Position numbers and translations under genes: made by a program. A stretch of 64,000 nt of DNA from Dyadobacter beijingensis DSM 21582 (GTDB lineage: Bacteria; Bacteroidota; Bacteroidia; Cytophagales; Spirosomataceae), in NCBI RefSeq assembly GCF_000382205.1, contig NZ_KB907786.1:806001-870000 (forward strand), written 5' to 3'. Below, one piece after another: positions 34,829-42,696 of the stretch. Position 1 is the first letter of the stretch. Every line of letters begins with the position of its first letter. The notes under the pieces are model-generated. The model saw only the letters and a program-made list of their open reading frames with translations, did not search any database and was not told where the DNA came from.

Positions 34829-35751
34829 TGTTTTTGCAGGATTTTTTGAATTAATAATGTCTGTTCTTCATTGGCATGGGGCAGGCTTGCTTGCAGGTTG
34901 GCTGTCAGGGATTTTAAAAGGGGGATGCCGTTCAGTTTTTTCAAAATCGCGACTTGCATCGCATAGCCTGTTTTCAGATAAGTTTCCCAGAGCCAGCTTT
35001 GCCTTTCCTGTGTTTTGAAAAAATCATTACCCGTATGCTGTAAGGCATATTTGGCAATGAAGAGGTTTTTCCCCCCGATAATGGCCTCGATGTCTTTCTC
35101 GAATGGCTTTTTAACCGTGCCGCCCGCATCCATCACCCTGGCCATCGCCCAGTACTGGTAATGGTGGTTTTTGCTTTCGAGAAAGGTGTGCAGCAACCCA
35201 TCGTTCGAGTAGGCTTCGATAATCTTCTGCATTTCGGGCACGGCCTTTCCATATGCGATGTGCCACAGCGTGTAGCAGGTGTACACGGCGCCGTCGATGA
35301 CCTGGTTTTTAATGGTTTTCAAAGTCGCGCCGGCCTTCGCGTCCACGGAATCGGTGAGCTTATCGGTGCCTTTGGTAATGAGGTCTTCCATTTTGAGGTC
35401 TGCAAAAATGGAATTGGGCTGAATGAGGATGTCCTGCAACTTCTGGTAGTCGGCTTCCTTGAACTCGTCGTGATCGACTTTGGTGAGGACTTTGCCTTCG
35501 GGCAGGTCGTAGCGCTCGTAGTTGCCCAGCAGATCCCAGTAAAAATTGACATACACCGGTTTGCATTCATTGGTATAGCAAACCGGCGTGAATATGTTCC
35601 TGAAAAAATACTGCGGCCGGCCTTTGTCGTCCAGCGCGAGTTTCAGGGTGTAGGTCAATGTGTCGTTTTCGGTGATTTTGAACTCGCGGACGCGCTCCCT
35701 CGTGGTGTAAGGGGTGCAGCATAGCGAGTACAAAAGCAGTAATTGGATCAT
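34825..35751 (-). CDS. Candidate covalent-FMN carrier protein (ApbE target), unknown family
   Basis: A 308-residue protein with a short hydrophobic N-terminus (MIQLLLLYSLCC), so probably exported, perhaps lipidated at Cys11 or Cys12. Residues about 25-170 end in SVDAKAGATLKTIKNQVIDG (135-154). This resembles the FMN-binding motif D-x-x-[ST]-G-A-T seen in NqrC/RnfG-type domains, where the Thr receives FMN; here Thr143 would be the site, with Ala140 in place of the usual Ser/Thr. Cys58 and Cys63 (CYTNEC) could form a disulfide. The C-terminal half is helical and HEAT-like. It overlaps the oxidoreductase gene by ATGA, with apbE next. Function is inferred from motif and context. Confidence 0.6.
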   Translation of the reverse strand: MIQLLLLYSLCCTPYTTRERVREFKITENDTLTYTLKLALDDKGRPQYFFRNIFTPVCYTNECKPVYVNFYWDLLGNYERYDLPEGKVLTKVDHDEFKEADYQKLQDILIQPNSIFADLKMEDLITKGTDKLTDSVDAKAGATLKTIKNQVIDGAVYTCYTLWHIAYGKAVPEMQKIIEAYSNDGLLHTFLESKNHHYQYWAMARVMDAGGTVKKPFEKDIEAIIGGKNLFIAKYALQHTGNDFFKTQERQSWLWETYLKTGYAMQVAILKKLNGIPLLKSLTANLQASLPHANEEQTLLIQKILQKQ

Positions 35752-35820
35752 TGTATAATTTTTTCAGCGGTCATTATGGAAGCCCTCCGGGGCTCGTTGC
35801 GTCTGAATGCTGCGATTGCT

Positions 35821-35965
35821 GGAAACAGGTGGCCTCTCCGGGGCGGGGCGAAAATTGAAAGGTCGCCGGGACATTGCACGCTGCGATCGTCCCGGAGGGA
35901 CTTCCTGTTTCTGGCAAAGCATTGGTTTCAATCACATTTCGGCTCCGGAGGAGCCTCCTGTTGCC
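35821..35965. repeat. Three copies of a CCGGAGG/CCTGTT dispersed repeat
   Basis: One unit on the plus strand (35821-35844, GGAAACAGGTGGCCTCTCCG...) and two on the minus strand (35889-35914 and 35941-35965) share a CTCCGG core next to an AACAGG box. Units of opposite orientation can pair. They fill the 218-bp gap between the SusD gene and the next gene of the operon and resemble repeats common in Bacteroidota intergenic DNA. Confidence 0.7.
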
Positions 35966-35969
35966 CCTT

Positions 35970-37463
35970 TTATTTCCAATCCGGGTTCTGTTCCAGTTTC
36001 GTATTCGCGTTGATCTCGTCGAGCGGGATCGGGAAATACTTGTTTTTGGCCGTGACGTTGCGGGTAGGGTACACTTCGTTCACCGCTTTCGGGATCACGG
36101 TCAGGAACTTGCCCGTGCGGGTGAGGTCGTACCAGCGGTCGCCTTCCGCGAAAAATTCCCATGCGCGTTCCTGCAAAACGGCTTCAATGAATGCATCCTT
36201 CGTAAGGCCGGTTTTCAGGTTGGCGAGTCCCGCCCGTTTCCGCACCGGGTTTACGAAGTCATAGGCAGCGGCCGAGGCACCATTCAACCGCGCTTCCGCT
36301 TCGGCGGCGATCAGGTAGACGTCGGGCAGGCGGAAAATCGGGATGTTGGGGATCATACCTACCGTCGAAACCGGGTCCTGGTACTTTTTGATCAGCACGC
36401 CTTTCGTGGTAATGGGCGTAATGCTCCGTTGCGGGACGGTTTTGCCGCTTTTGTCTATATAAGTCGTATCGAGCAGCAGGCGGCGCTTGTCGGTCGGGTC
36501 GAATGAACTGAAAAACGCCTGGTAGGCGAACATCGAACCGTAAGAAGTGCGGGCATATTCAGGTCCCGCGCTTCCCGGAGGGCCGCAGAGGCCGGTGAGC
36601 TGGTGCCCAAGTCCCGGAGATACCGGGTCTACCTCGAATGCCCACATATTTTCGATGCGCGCAGCGTCTTCCTTGTCATATTTGTACACATCGCGGACGT
36701 CTTCCATGAGCGCGTATTTGCCCGAAGCGATCACGACTTTGGCTTGTTCGAGCGCTTTGGCCCAATCTTCGTTGTACAATGCGGCTTTGGCATACAACGC
36801 ATTCACCACCTCTTTCGCCACCCGTCCTTTTTCCACGGCCGGGTAGGAAACCAGCCCGGAGGCCAGCGCCTGGTCGAGGTCGGCGTAGATTTGCTTGTAA
36901 ACGTCTGCTTTCGGGCTTTTGGCCGTTACCGCATCTTCTTCCGAATAGCTCGGCGAGATTTTTACGGGAATATCCCCAAAATTTTTACTCAAAAACCAGT
37001 GATAGAATGCCCGCAGGAAGTATGCTTCGCCGAGGATCTGCTTACGGCGCGTTTCGTCCATATTCGCTCCCGGTACTTTGGCAATCACCCAGTTGGCCTT
37101 CTCGATGCCGGCGTAGCACGACTGCCAGATCTGCTGCGGCGATTCGTTAAGCCGCGAGTTGCTTTTCTGCGTCGTGTAGTTGACGTCATAGGTAAACTGC
37201 GTGAGCGTGTTCCGGCCCACCACGCCGCGCGGGTAGGTCTGGTCGTCGCTGAAATCGGCGATGAGCGTCAATGCGGGCCCGCCGCCCAGGCCGCCCAGCG
37301 CGCCGTAGACAGAAATAAGCCCTTTTTCCGCGTCTGCCGCGGTTTTGTAAAAATCTTCTGTATAAATAGACGAATAGATCGTCTCGTCGAGCTGGCAGGA
37401 AGGTGCGATCAGCGCCGTGCCGGCCATGCCCAGGTATGTCGTGATTTTCAGTAGTTTTTTCAT
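35970..37463 (-). CDS. SusD/RagB-family nutrient-binding lipoprotein
   Basis: A 497-residue surface lipoprotein with a signal peptide ending LIAPSC (lipidated Cys23) and then DETIYSSIYTEDFYKT, the usual N-terminus of RagB/SusD proteins. The RagB helical fold is supported by WQSCYAGIEKANWVI, GEAYFLRAFYHWFLSKNFGDIPV and a C-terminal RAWEFFAEGDRWYDLTRTGKF. It would cap the SusC channel encoded 18 bp upstream and bind the glycan or glycoside handled by this operon. Confidence 0.93.
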   Translation of the reverse strand: MKKLLKITTYLGMAGTALIAPSCQLDETIYSSIYTEDFYKTAADAEKGLISVYGALGGLGGGPALTLIADFSDDQTYPRGVVGRNTLTQFTYDVNYTTQKSNSRLNESPQQIWQSCYAGIEKANWVIAKVPGANMDETRRKQILGEAYFLRAFYHWFLSKNFGDIPVKISPSYSEEDAVTAKSPKADVYKQIYADLDQALASGLVSYPAVEKGRVAKEVVNALYAKAALYNEDWAKALEQAKVVIASGKYALMEDVRDVYKYDKEDAARIENMWAFEVDPVSPGLGHQLTGLCGPPGSAGPEYARTSYGSMFAYQAFFSSFDPTDKRRLLLDTTYIDKSGKTVPQRSITPITTKGVLIKKYQDPVSTVGMIPNIPIFRLPDVYLIAAEAEARLNGASAAAYDFVNPVRKRAGLANLKTGLTKDAFIEAVLQERAWEFFAEGDRWYDLTRTGKFLTVIPKAVNEVYPTRNVTAKNKYFPIPLDEINANTKLEQNPDWK

Positions 37464-37481
37464 AAGAGGATTCAGGGAAAA

Positions 37482-40400
37482 TTAGAAGGTAACCTGGATT
37501 CCGCCCAGGAACGACTTGGCTTGCGGATACACGAAGTTGTCGATACCGATGGCCGTGTTGGAACCTGCATAGGTATTCACTTCGGGATCAAAACCGCTGT
37601 AATTCGTGATTGTGAACAGATTGTTCGCGCTTACGTACACGCGGATGCCCTGCACGCCTTTGAAGCGGGGGACCGTGTAGCCGAGCGTGATGTTCTTGCA
37701 GCGCAGGTAGGAGCCATCTTCCACGACGTAATCGGTAATGGGCAGGCGGCCGCCCTGGAACCCGCTCACATACTGGTTGCTGGGGTTGGTCGGCGACCAG
37801 CGGTCTACGACGCCTTTCAGCAGGTTACGCTGGCCGAGGGGGTTTTCAAAAGAGAGGCGGCTGGCATTGTAAATGTCGTTGCCCTGGGAGCCCGAGAGGA
37901 ATGCCGCCAGGTCAAATCCCTTGTACGACAGGTTGGTAGAGAACCCGTAAATGAATTTCGGATTGGGGTTGCCCGTGATCACCTGGTCGGCGGAGGTGAT
38001 CTGGCCGTCGCCGTTGACGTCCTTCACCTTGTGGCCGCCCACACGTCCGTCGTAGCCGGGCAAGATCGTTTCGCCCGTCTGGTTAATGCCGTCGAAAACA
38101 TAGGATTTGAATATTCCGAGCGGCTCGCCCACTTTCAGGACGGTGTAGGTCGTGATAAAACGTTCCTGCGTCACGCCGCCGTCCAGGCCGAGGACCTTAT
38201 TGCGGTTGATGGTGGTATTAGCCGAGACATCCCATTTAAACGTGCCGTCGAGAATGCGTGCATTCACGGCGAGTTCGAGCCCTTTGTTCTGCAACCCGGC
38301 GTAGTTGCCCGTGATGGTGCTATACCCCGAGCTGAGCGGCAATGTTTTTACGTACAGCAGGTCGTTGGTTTTCTTGTGGTACACATCGGCGATGACGCTG
38401 ATCCGGTTGTTGAGCAGGCTCAGATCGATCCCGAAGTTGGTCTGCTGCGAACGCTCCCAGCGCAGGTCGGGGTTCGCGATGCGCGTCGGGTCTATGCCCG
38501 TCACGTAGCCGTGGTTGAGCATGTAGTTGCTGCCATTGGCGGCCACGACGGCCAGCGATTGATACGGATCGATACCGCCTGCATTACCCGTAATCCCGTA
38601 GCTTCCGCGCAGTTTCAGGTCGGAAAGCCAGGTGATGTCCTTCATGAATGGTTCCTCGATGAGGCGGTAAGCCGCCGACACCGCGGGGAACACGCCATAT
38701 TTGTGGTTCGCCCCGAATTTGCTCGATCCGTCCACGCGGGCCGTCAGGTCGAGGAAGAATTTATCCTTGAAACCGTAATTGACACGCGCCAGGTAGGAGT
38801 CGAGGCGCTGACTGCTGCGGAAGCTGCTCACATTGCGCGTCAATGCAAGCTGCATCGCTTCGTTGCGGGTAGCGTCGTTCGGGAAGCCCGCAGCGCTCAA
38901 TGTATTATCGTTGTACTGATCGAGCTGGGTACCGAATACCGCTGTGGCTTTGAATGAATGGTTTTTACCAAAATTGGTTGCGTAGGTCAGGATGCTTTCG
39001 TGCAGCAATGCGAGGCCGTTGACATTCTGCTTGGTACCGCTGCCGGAGGCGTCGGTCAGGTCGCTTTTGTTGACGATCGAGCGCGGCGAATAGAAATCGT
39101 ACAGCTCGCCTTTCTGGTCAATATTGAAAGATGCCCGGTAAGTAAGCCCTTTGAACAAACTGAAATCGCCGTAGACGTTGGCCAGCGTCCGCTTGATGGC
39201 TCTTTTGTTAAGTATATCGATGAAATTAAGCGGGTTCACGACCTCGCGGTACTGGCCGCCGGCCTGCTCGCCAAAGGGGAAAATGGTACCGTCCGGGCGG
39301 TAGGGTTGCAGGGTAGGCGGGGCGCCTATGGCCGCGCCGAGGACTGTGGCCGTTACCACGCCGGCGTTGCCGATATCGGTGCTGCCCGTTTGAATACCGT
39401 CGGCCACTGAATAGCTGCTCAGGATGCTCGTGCCCACTTTGATACGCTTGCTGATCTGATGGTCGAGGTTGAGGCGGAAAGAATACCTGGTAAATGCCGA
39501 GCCCCGCAGCGTACCATCCTGGTCAAAATAGTTGAGCGAAAGCGCCAGCTGCGTCTTTTCATTCCCCCCATTGATCGAAAGCTGGTGGTTCTGGATCGGC
39601 GCTTTGCGGAAGATCACCTTCTGCCAGTTCACGCCCTCGCCGAGCGAGGCAGGATCGGGGTAGTAGTTATTTTTAAAAACCTCGTTCTCCACCTGCGCAA
39701 ATTCGGCGGCATTCAGCACGGGCAGCATTCTATTCACTTTCTGGGAACCGTAGTAGCCATCGTACGTCACGCGGGTAGCGCCGCTTTTACCGCGTTTGGT
39801 CGTGATGAGCACTACCCCGTTCGCGGCGCGCGCACCGTAAATGGCCGATGCGGACGCATCTTTCAGTACTTCCACCGACTCAATGTCATTCGGATTGATG
39901 GTCGAAAGCGGGCTCACGTCGTTGATGCCGCCGCCATTCGAAATCTGGATGCCGTCCACGACATAAAGCGGTTCCGACGAGCCGTTGATCGAGTTGGTAC
40001 CCCTGATCCGGACGCTCACGTTACCCCCCGGCGAACCGGTATTCTGGTTGATCTGCACCCCCGCAATGCGCGATTGCAGGCCCTGCGCCACGTTCGCGAC
40101 GGGTGTTTGCACGAGGTCGGCCGCCTTCACGGAGGCGATGGAGCCGGTGGTTTCGATCTTGCGCTGCGTTCCGTAACCTACCACTACTACTTCTTCGAGC
40201 GCCTTGGTGTCCGTTTTCAGGGAAACATTAATGCTTGACCGGTTGCCGATCGCCACCTCTTCTTTCAGGTAACCCAAAAACGAAAACACGAGTGTGGCGT
40301 TGCCGGCCGCTTCGATGGAATACAGGCCTTCCGCGTCGGTGAGGGTGCCGGTTTGGGTGCCCTGCACGGTAATGCTGACACCCGGGATCGCCTCATTTTT

Positions 40401-40508
40401 ATCGTCGGTCACTTTGCCTTTCACAGTCACATTTTGTGCGAGTAGCGACTGCGTGATGCCCAGGCACAGGAAGCCGAGCAGGAACAAGTCACGTATTTTT
40501 TTCTTCAT
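37482..40508 (-). CDS. SusC/RagA-type TonB-dependent outer-membrane transporter
   Basis: A 1008-residue protein: signal peptide (1-25, LLAQ), carboxypeptidase-regulatory-like domain (about 28-100), the SusC linker LEEVVVVGYGTQRKIETTGS, a plug with VEVLKDASASAIYGARAANGV and a beta-barrel ending in GGIQVTF. It imports the substrate of the operon with the SusD 18 bp downstream. It is the first gene of the run 40508 to 23010 and divergent from the LacI-type regulator at 40850; the operator-like repeat at 40708-40739 lies between. Confidence 0.94.
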   Translation of the reverse strand: MKKKIRDLFLLGFLCLGITQSLLAQNVTVKGKVTDDKNEAIPGVSITVQGTQTGTLTDAEGLYSIEAAGNATLVFSFLGYLKEEVAIGNRSSINVSLKTDTKALEEVVVVGYGTQRKIETTGSIASVKAADLVQTPVANVAQGLQSRIAGVQINQNTGSPGGNVSVRIRGTNSINGSSEPLYVVDGIQISNGGGINDVSPLSTINPNDIESVEVLKDASASAIYGARAANGVVLITTKRGKSGATRVTYDGYYGSQKVNRMLPVLNAAEFAQVENEVFKNNYYPDPASLGEGVNWQKVIFRKAPIQNHQLSINGGNEKTQLALSLNYFDQDGTLRGSAFTRYSFRLNLDHQISKRIKVGTSILSSYSVADGIQTGSTDIGNAGVVTATVLGAAIGAPPTLQPYRPDGTIFPFGEQAGGQYREVVNPLNFIDILNKRAIKRTLANVYGDFSLFKGLTYRASFNIDQKGELYDFYSPRSIVNKSDLTDASGSGTKQNVNGLALLHESILTYATNFGKNHSFKATAVFGTQLDQYNDNTLSAAGFPNDATRNEAMQLALTRNVSSFRSSQRLDSYLARVNYGFKDKFFLDLTARVDGSSKFGANHKYGVFPAVSAAYRLIEEPFMKDITWLSDLKLRGSYGITGNAGGIDPYQSLAVVAANGSNYMLNHGYVTGIDPTRIANPDLRWERSQQTNFGIDLSLLNNRISVIADVYHKKTNDLLYVKTLPLSSGYSTITGNYAGLQNKGLELAVNARILDGTFKWDVSANTTINRNKVLGLDGGVTQERFITTYTVLKVGEPLGIFKSYVFDGINQTGETILPGYDGRVGGHKVKDVNGDGQITSADQVITGNPNPKFIYGFSTNLSYKGFDLAAFLSGSQGNDIYNASRLSFENPLGQRNLLKGVVDRWSPTNPSNQYVSGFQGGRLPITDYVVEDGSYLRCKNITLGYTVPRFKGVQGIRVYVSANNLFTITNYSGFDPEVNTYAGSNTAIGIDNFVYPQAKSFLGGIQVTF

Positions 40509-40707
40509 GCGGGTAAAATATTAGGGTTTGATCAAAAAGGGTAAAATTGAAATAGTACAATTTTAATTTGTTGAAATGGTACATGTCGGGGCTGTCTGAC
40601 TAACCGGCCAGCCGTCGCGAAATGCGGTATTAACCTAAATATAGCTGCGTTTAGAGGCGGCATCAATGTAGTTTTAAGCCAGAAATTTCCGGAAATCGAA
40701 CAAAAAG

Positions 40708-40739
40708 TATCGGTAACGTTTGCGGAGACGTTACCGATA
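40708..40739. promoter_or_regulatory. Candidate operator of the LacI-type regulator
   Basis: A perfect 12-bp inverted repeat, TATCGGTAACGT and its complement, separated by 8 bp. Each arm includes a GTAACGTT-like LacI half-operator with a central CG. It lies 111 bp before the regulator start and 200 bp before SusC, in the divergent control region, so it could repress or activate both directions. Confidence 0.65.
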
Positions 40740-40773
40740 TATGGTTTTGCTGATGATTAATTGGAAATTTCTA

Positions 40774-40781
40774 TATTTTTG
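40774..40781 (+). promoter_or_regulatory. Candidate -7 box for the LacI-type regulator gene
   Basis: TATTTTTG matches TAnnTTTG 68 bp before the ATG at 40850. A TTG at 40747-40749 lies 24 bp further up, slightly too far for the usual -33 element. The operator-like repeat lies just upstream, as expected for autoregulation. Confidence 0.4.
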
Positions 40782-40849
40782 TGAGTGGGGATGTTTGCCT
40801 AGGAGGAATTGCGGTTTGGAATGCTATATATTTAAAAAGTACAAGGATT

Positions 40850-42016
40850 ATGATTCAATGTGTGAAATGCGCGCAGGTGGATGGTATCATGAAGGCCGGC
40901 TATGTGCGGAACAAGCAGCGGTACCTGTGCAAATGGTGCAACTACTATTTCACGCACGCCGAACGCGATGATACCGTCGAATCGCTCGTGAAGCGCAAGC
41001 GGCACCAGACGACGATCATCGACATCGCCAAATCGCTCGGCGTGTCCAACTCTACCGTCTCGCGCGCACTGCATGGGCACGCGGACATCAGTCCCGAAAC
41101 GCGCCAGGCTGTGCTCGATAAGGCCGCTCAGCTCGATTACCAGCCAAATCAGCTTGCTTACAGTCTCGTCAAAAGCAGGACCAACACAATTGGAATGATC
41201 GTTCCGGAATTCCAGAACCAGTTTTTCCCGAGCGTGATCATCGGCGCGCACGAGGTACTTACCGAGGCCGGCTACAACCTCACGATCATGCAAAGCAACG
41301 AGTCGTACCAGGTAGAAATATCGAATACGAAGGCCATGCTGGCCAACCGCATCGACGGCCTGCTTATTTCTCTCACGCAGGAAACGAATAACTTCGACCA
41401 CCTGAGCCTGTTTGCCAAGCGTGGCATTCCGCTCATCCAGTTCAACCGCGTCTGCGACCAGATCGACGTGCCGAAAGTGGTCGTGAACGACTTCGAAGCC
41501 TCGTTCCAGGCCGTGGAACATCTGATATTGAATGGTTACGAACGCATTGCCCACCTCGGGGGCCCGCTCACGTTGCAGGTAAGCCAGGAGCGCTTGCGGG
41601 GGTACAAGGCAGCGATGGAGAAGTACGGCAAGTCCATCGACGACCATATGATCATCCAGGGCATGCTCACTCAGCAAAAGGCCCGTATTTACGGCCAGTA
41701 CCTGCTCGACCTCGCCAATCGCCCCGACGCCATTTTTGCCGTTAACGACTCGTCGGCGATCGAAATCATGCTCATGGCGCGTGAAAAGGGCATCTCGGTC
41801 CCCGACGAACTCGGCGTGGTCGGTTTCAGCGATAATGCCGAATCAGCCTACATCGGCCCCGGCCTCACGACCGTCCGCCAGCCCACCAACCAGATCGGGC
41901 GTACTACGGCCGAGTGGGTATTGCAGCTTGTGGATGCGGAGGAGATTATCGTGAACGAGAAGCAGGTTTTGAGTACGGAGTTGGTCGTGCGCGGGTCGTC
42001 TCGGCGGTGTAGGTAG
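40850..42016 (+). CDS. LacI-family regulator with N-terminal transposase-like zinc ribbon
   Basis: A 388-residue regulator from ATG 40850; an upstream in-frame ATG (40781) adds 23 implausible residues. Residues 1-35 hold Cys4-x2-Cys7 and Cys27-x2-Cys30 in IQCVKC and NKQRYLCKWCNYYF, a zinc ribbon like that of IS1 InsA-type transposases. A LacI helix-turn-helix follows (TTIIDIAKSLGVSNSTVSRA, about 54-73) and then a periplasmic-binding-like sensor domain. Canonical LacI proteins begin with the HTH, so this is an added DNA-binding or dimer module. It probably controls the divergent operon at 23010-40508 and binds a sugar or sugar acid. Confidence 0.9.
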   Translation: MIQCVKCAQVDGIMKAGYVRNKQRYLCKWCNYYFTHAERDDTVESLVKRKRHQTTIIDIAKSLGVSNSTVSRALHGHADISPETRQAVLDKAAQLDYQPNQLAYSLVKSRTNTIGMIVPEFQNQFFPSVIIGAHEVLTEAGYNLTIMQSNESYQVEISNTKAMLANRIDGLLISLTQETNNFDHLSLFAKRGIPLIQFNRVCDQIDVPKVVVNDFEASFQAVEHLILNGYERIAHLGGPLTLQVSQERLRGYKAAMEKYGKSIDDHMIIQGMLTQQKARIYGQYLLDLANRPDAIFAVNDSSAIEIMLMAREKGISVPDELGVVGFSDNAESAYIGPGLTTVRQPTNQIGRTTAEWVLQLVDAEEIIVNEKQVLSTELVVRGSSRRCR

Positions 42017-42087
42017 GTTTGGATAACAGGTATTTAAGGCTTAATTTTAAACGAAGTTTTACCCATACACACCTAAACAAAAAAGTA

Positions 42088-42297
42088 ATGAAACTTGCTC
42101 TCCCATTGAAAAAGCGGCAATCCATTCTAAATATCTTCAAATTCCTGAACCGCCATCATGCTTCGAATGCGGATCAGGAAATGGATACGACTGCATATCT
42201 GATGAAAAGCCCGGCAAACAGAGCACGTTTGCTGAAAGCAATGCAGGACATCGAATCCGGAACCAACATTTTTCCCCGCGACCTTACTGATCTGTGA
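42088..42297 (+). CDS. Short antitoxin partner of YoeB
   Basis: A 69-residue reading from ATG 42088 (MKLALPLKKRQS). The C-terminal part, TAYLMKSPANRARLLKAMQD and on, matches the toxin-binding tail of YefM antitoxins. The N-terminal Phd/YefM DNA-binding domain is missing, replaced by 30 or so basic residues. Its stop overlaps the toxin ATG (TGATG). It may still neutralise the toxin but should not bind the usual operator; ATG 42019 would be an alternative start and adds no Phd fold. Confidence 0.6.
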   Translation: MKLALPLKKRQSILNIFKFLNRHHASNADQEMDTTAYLMKSPANRARLLKAMQDIESGTNIFPRDLTDL

Positions 42298-42548
42298 TGC
42301 TCTCATGGCATCCTGATGCGTGGGAGGATTACGTCGAATGGCAGCGGGTCGACCGGAACATTGCAAAACGAATCAACGAATTGATCAGGGAATGTTTGCG
42401 GACCCCGTTCGAAGGAAAGGGAAAGCCGGAATTGCTACGCTCGAATTATTCAGGCTTCTGGTCTCGGAGGATCACCGAGGAACATCGGTTGGTTTACAAA
42501 GTTGCCGATGGCTGCATTATCATCGCTCAATGTAAATACCATTATTGA
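42297..42548 (+). CDS. yoeB: YoeB-type mRNA interferase toxin
   Basis: An 83-residue RelE-superfamily toxin that cuts mRNA on the ribosome. Matches along the whole length: LSWHPDAWEDYVEWQ at the start, RINELIRECLRTPFEGKGKPE in the middle, then SGFWSRRITEEHRLVYKV and a final CKYHY. The catalytic Glu/Arg/His/Tyr set of YoeB is present. ATG 42297 overlaps the antitoxin stop; a GTG three bases earlier is less likely. Confidence 0.9.
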   Translation: MLSWHPDAWEDYVEWQRVDRNIAKRINELIRECLRTPFEGKGKPELLRSNYSGFWSRRITEEHRLVYKVADGCIIIAQCKYHY

Positions 42549-42564
42549 AATTTTAAAGCCACGA

Positions 42565-42617
42565 AGCCACGAATTATCACGAAGAATTTATTCGTGCTTA
42601 TTCGTGTATTCGTGGCT
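42565..42617. repeat. Dispersed inverted repeat of CACGAA/TTCGTG units
   Basis: Outer arms AGCCACGAAT (42565-42574) and ATTCGTGGCT (42608-42617) are perfectly complementary; inner CACGAA and TTCGTG units add alternative pairings. It lies in the gap after yoeB. Such TTCGTGGC repeats recur in many genomes. Confidence 0.75.
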
Positions 42618-42620
42618 AAT

Positions 42621-42657
42621 AAAAACAAAAAGTGCGGCCCCAAAGAAGCTGCACTTT
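42621..42657 (-). terminator. Terminator of the SusCD/TIM-barrel operon
   Basis: A 10-bp stem (42629-42638 with 42648-42657, one G-T pair) followed on the minus strand by a T-rich tract (complement of 42621-42630). It lies 40 bp after the stop of the 42697-43650 gene. Confidence 0.7.
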
Positions 42658-42696
42658 ATTAACTACAGAATATAATTATGAAACTCTTATGAGGGG

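Larger units (their letters stand above)
40509..40849. other. Divergent regulatory region between SusC and LacI-type genes
   Basis: A 341-bp AT-rich gap with no gene. It contains the 12-bp inverted repeat at 40708-40739 and a TATTTTTG box at 40774-40781. The rest shows AT-rich sequence in which I found no clear minus-strand TAnnTTTG element for SusC. Confidence 0.6.

Noticed and set aside
40850..40960. Remnant of an insertion sequence (IS1-like orfA) fused by chance
   Set aside because: The zinc ribbon reads in frame into an intact LacI protein, no transposase catalytic gene or terminal repeat is seen, so it is described as part of the regulator.
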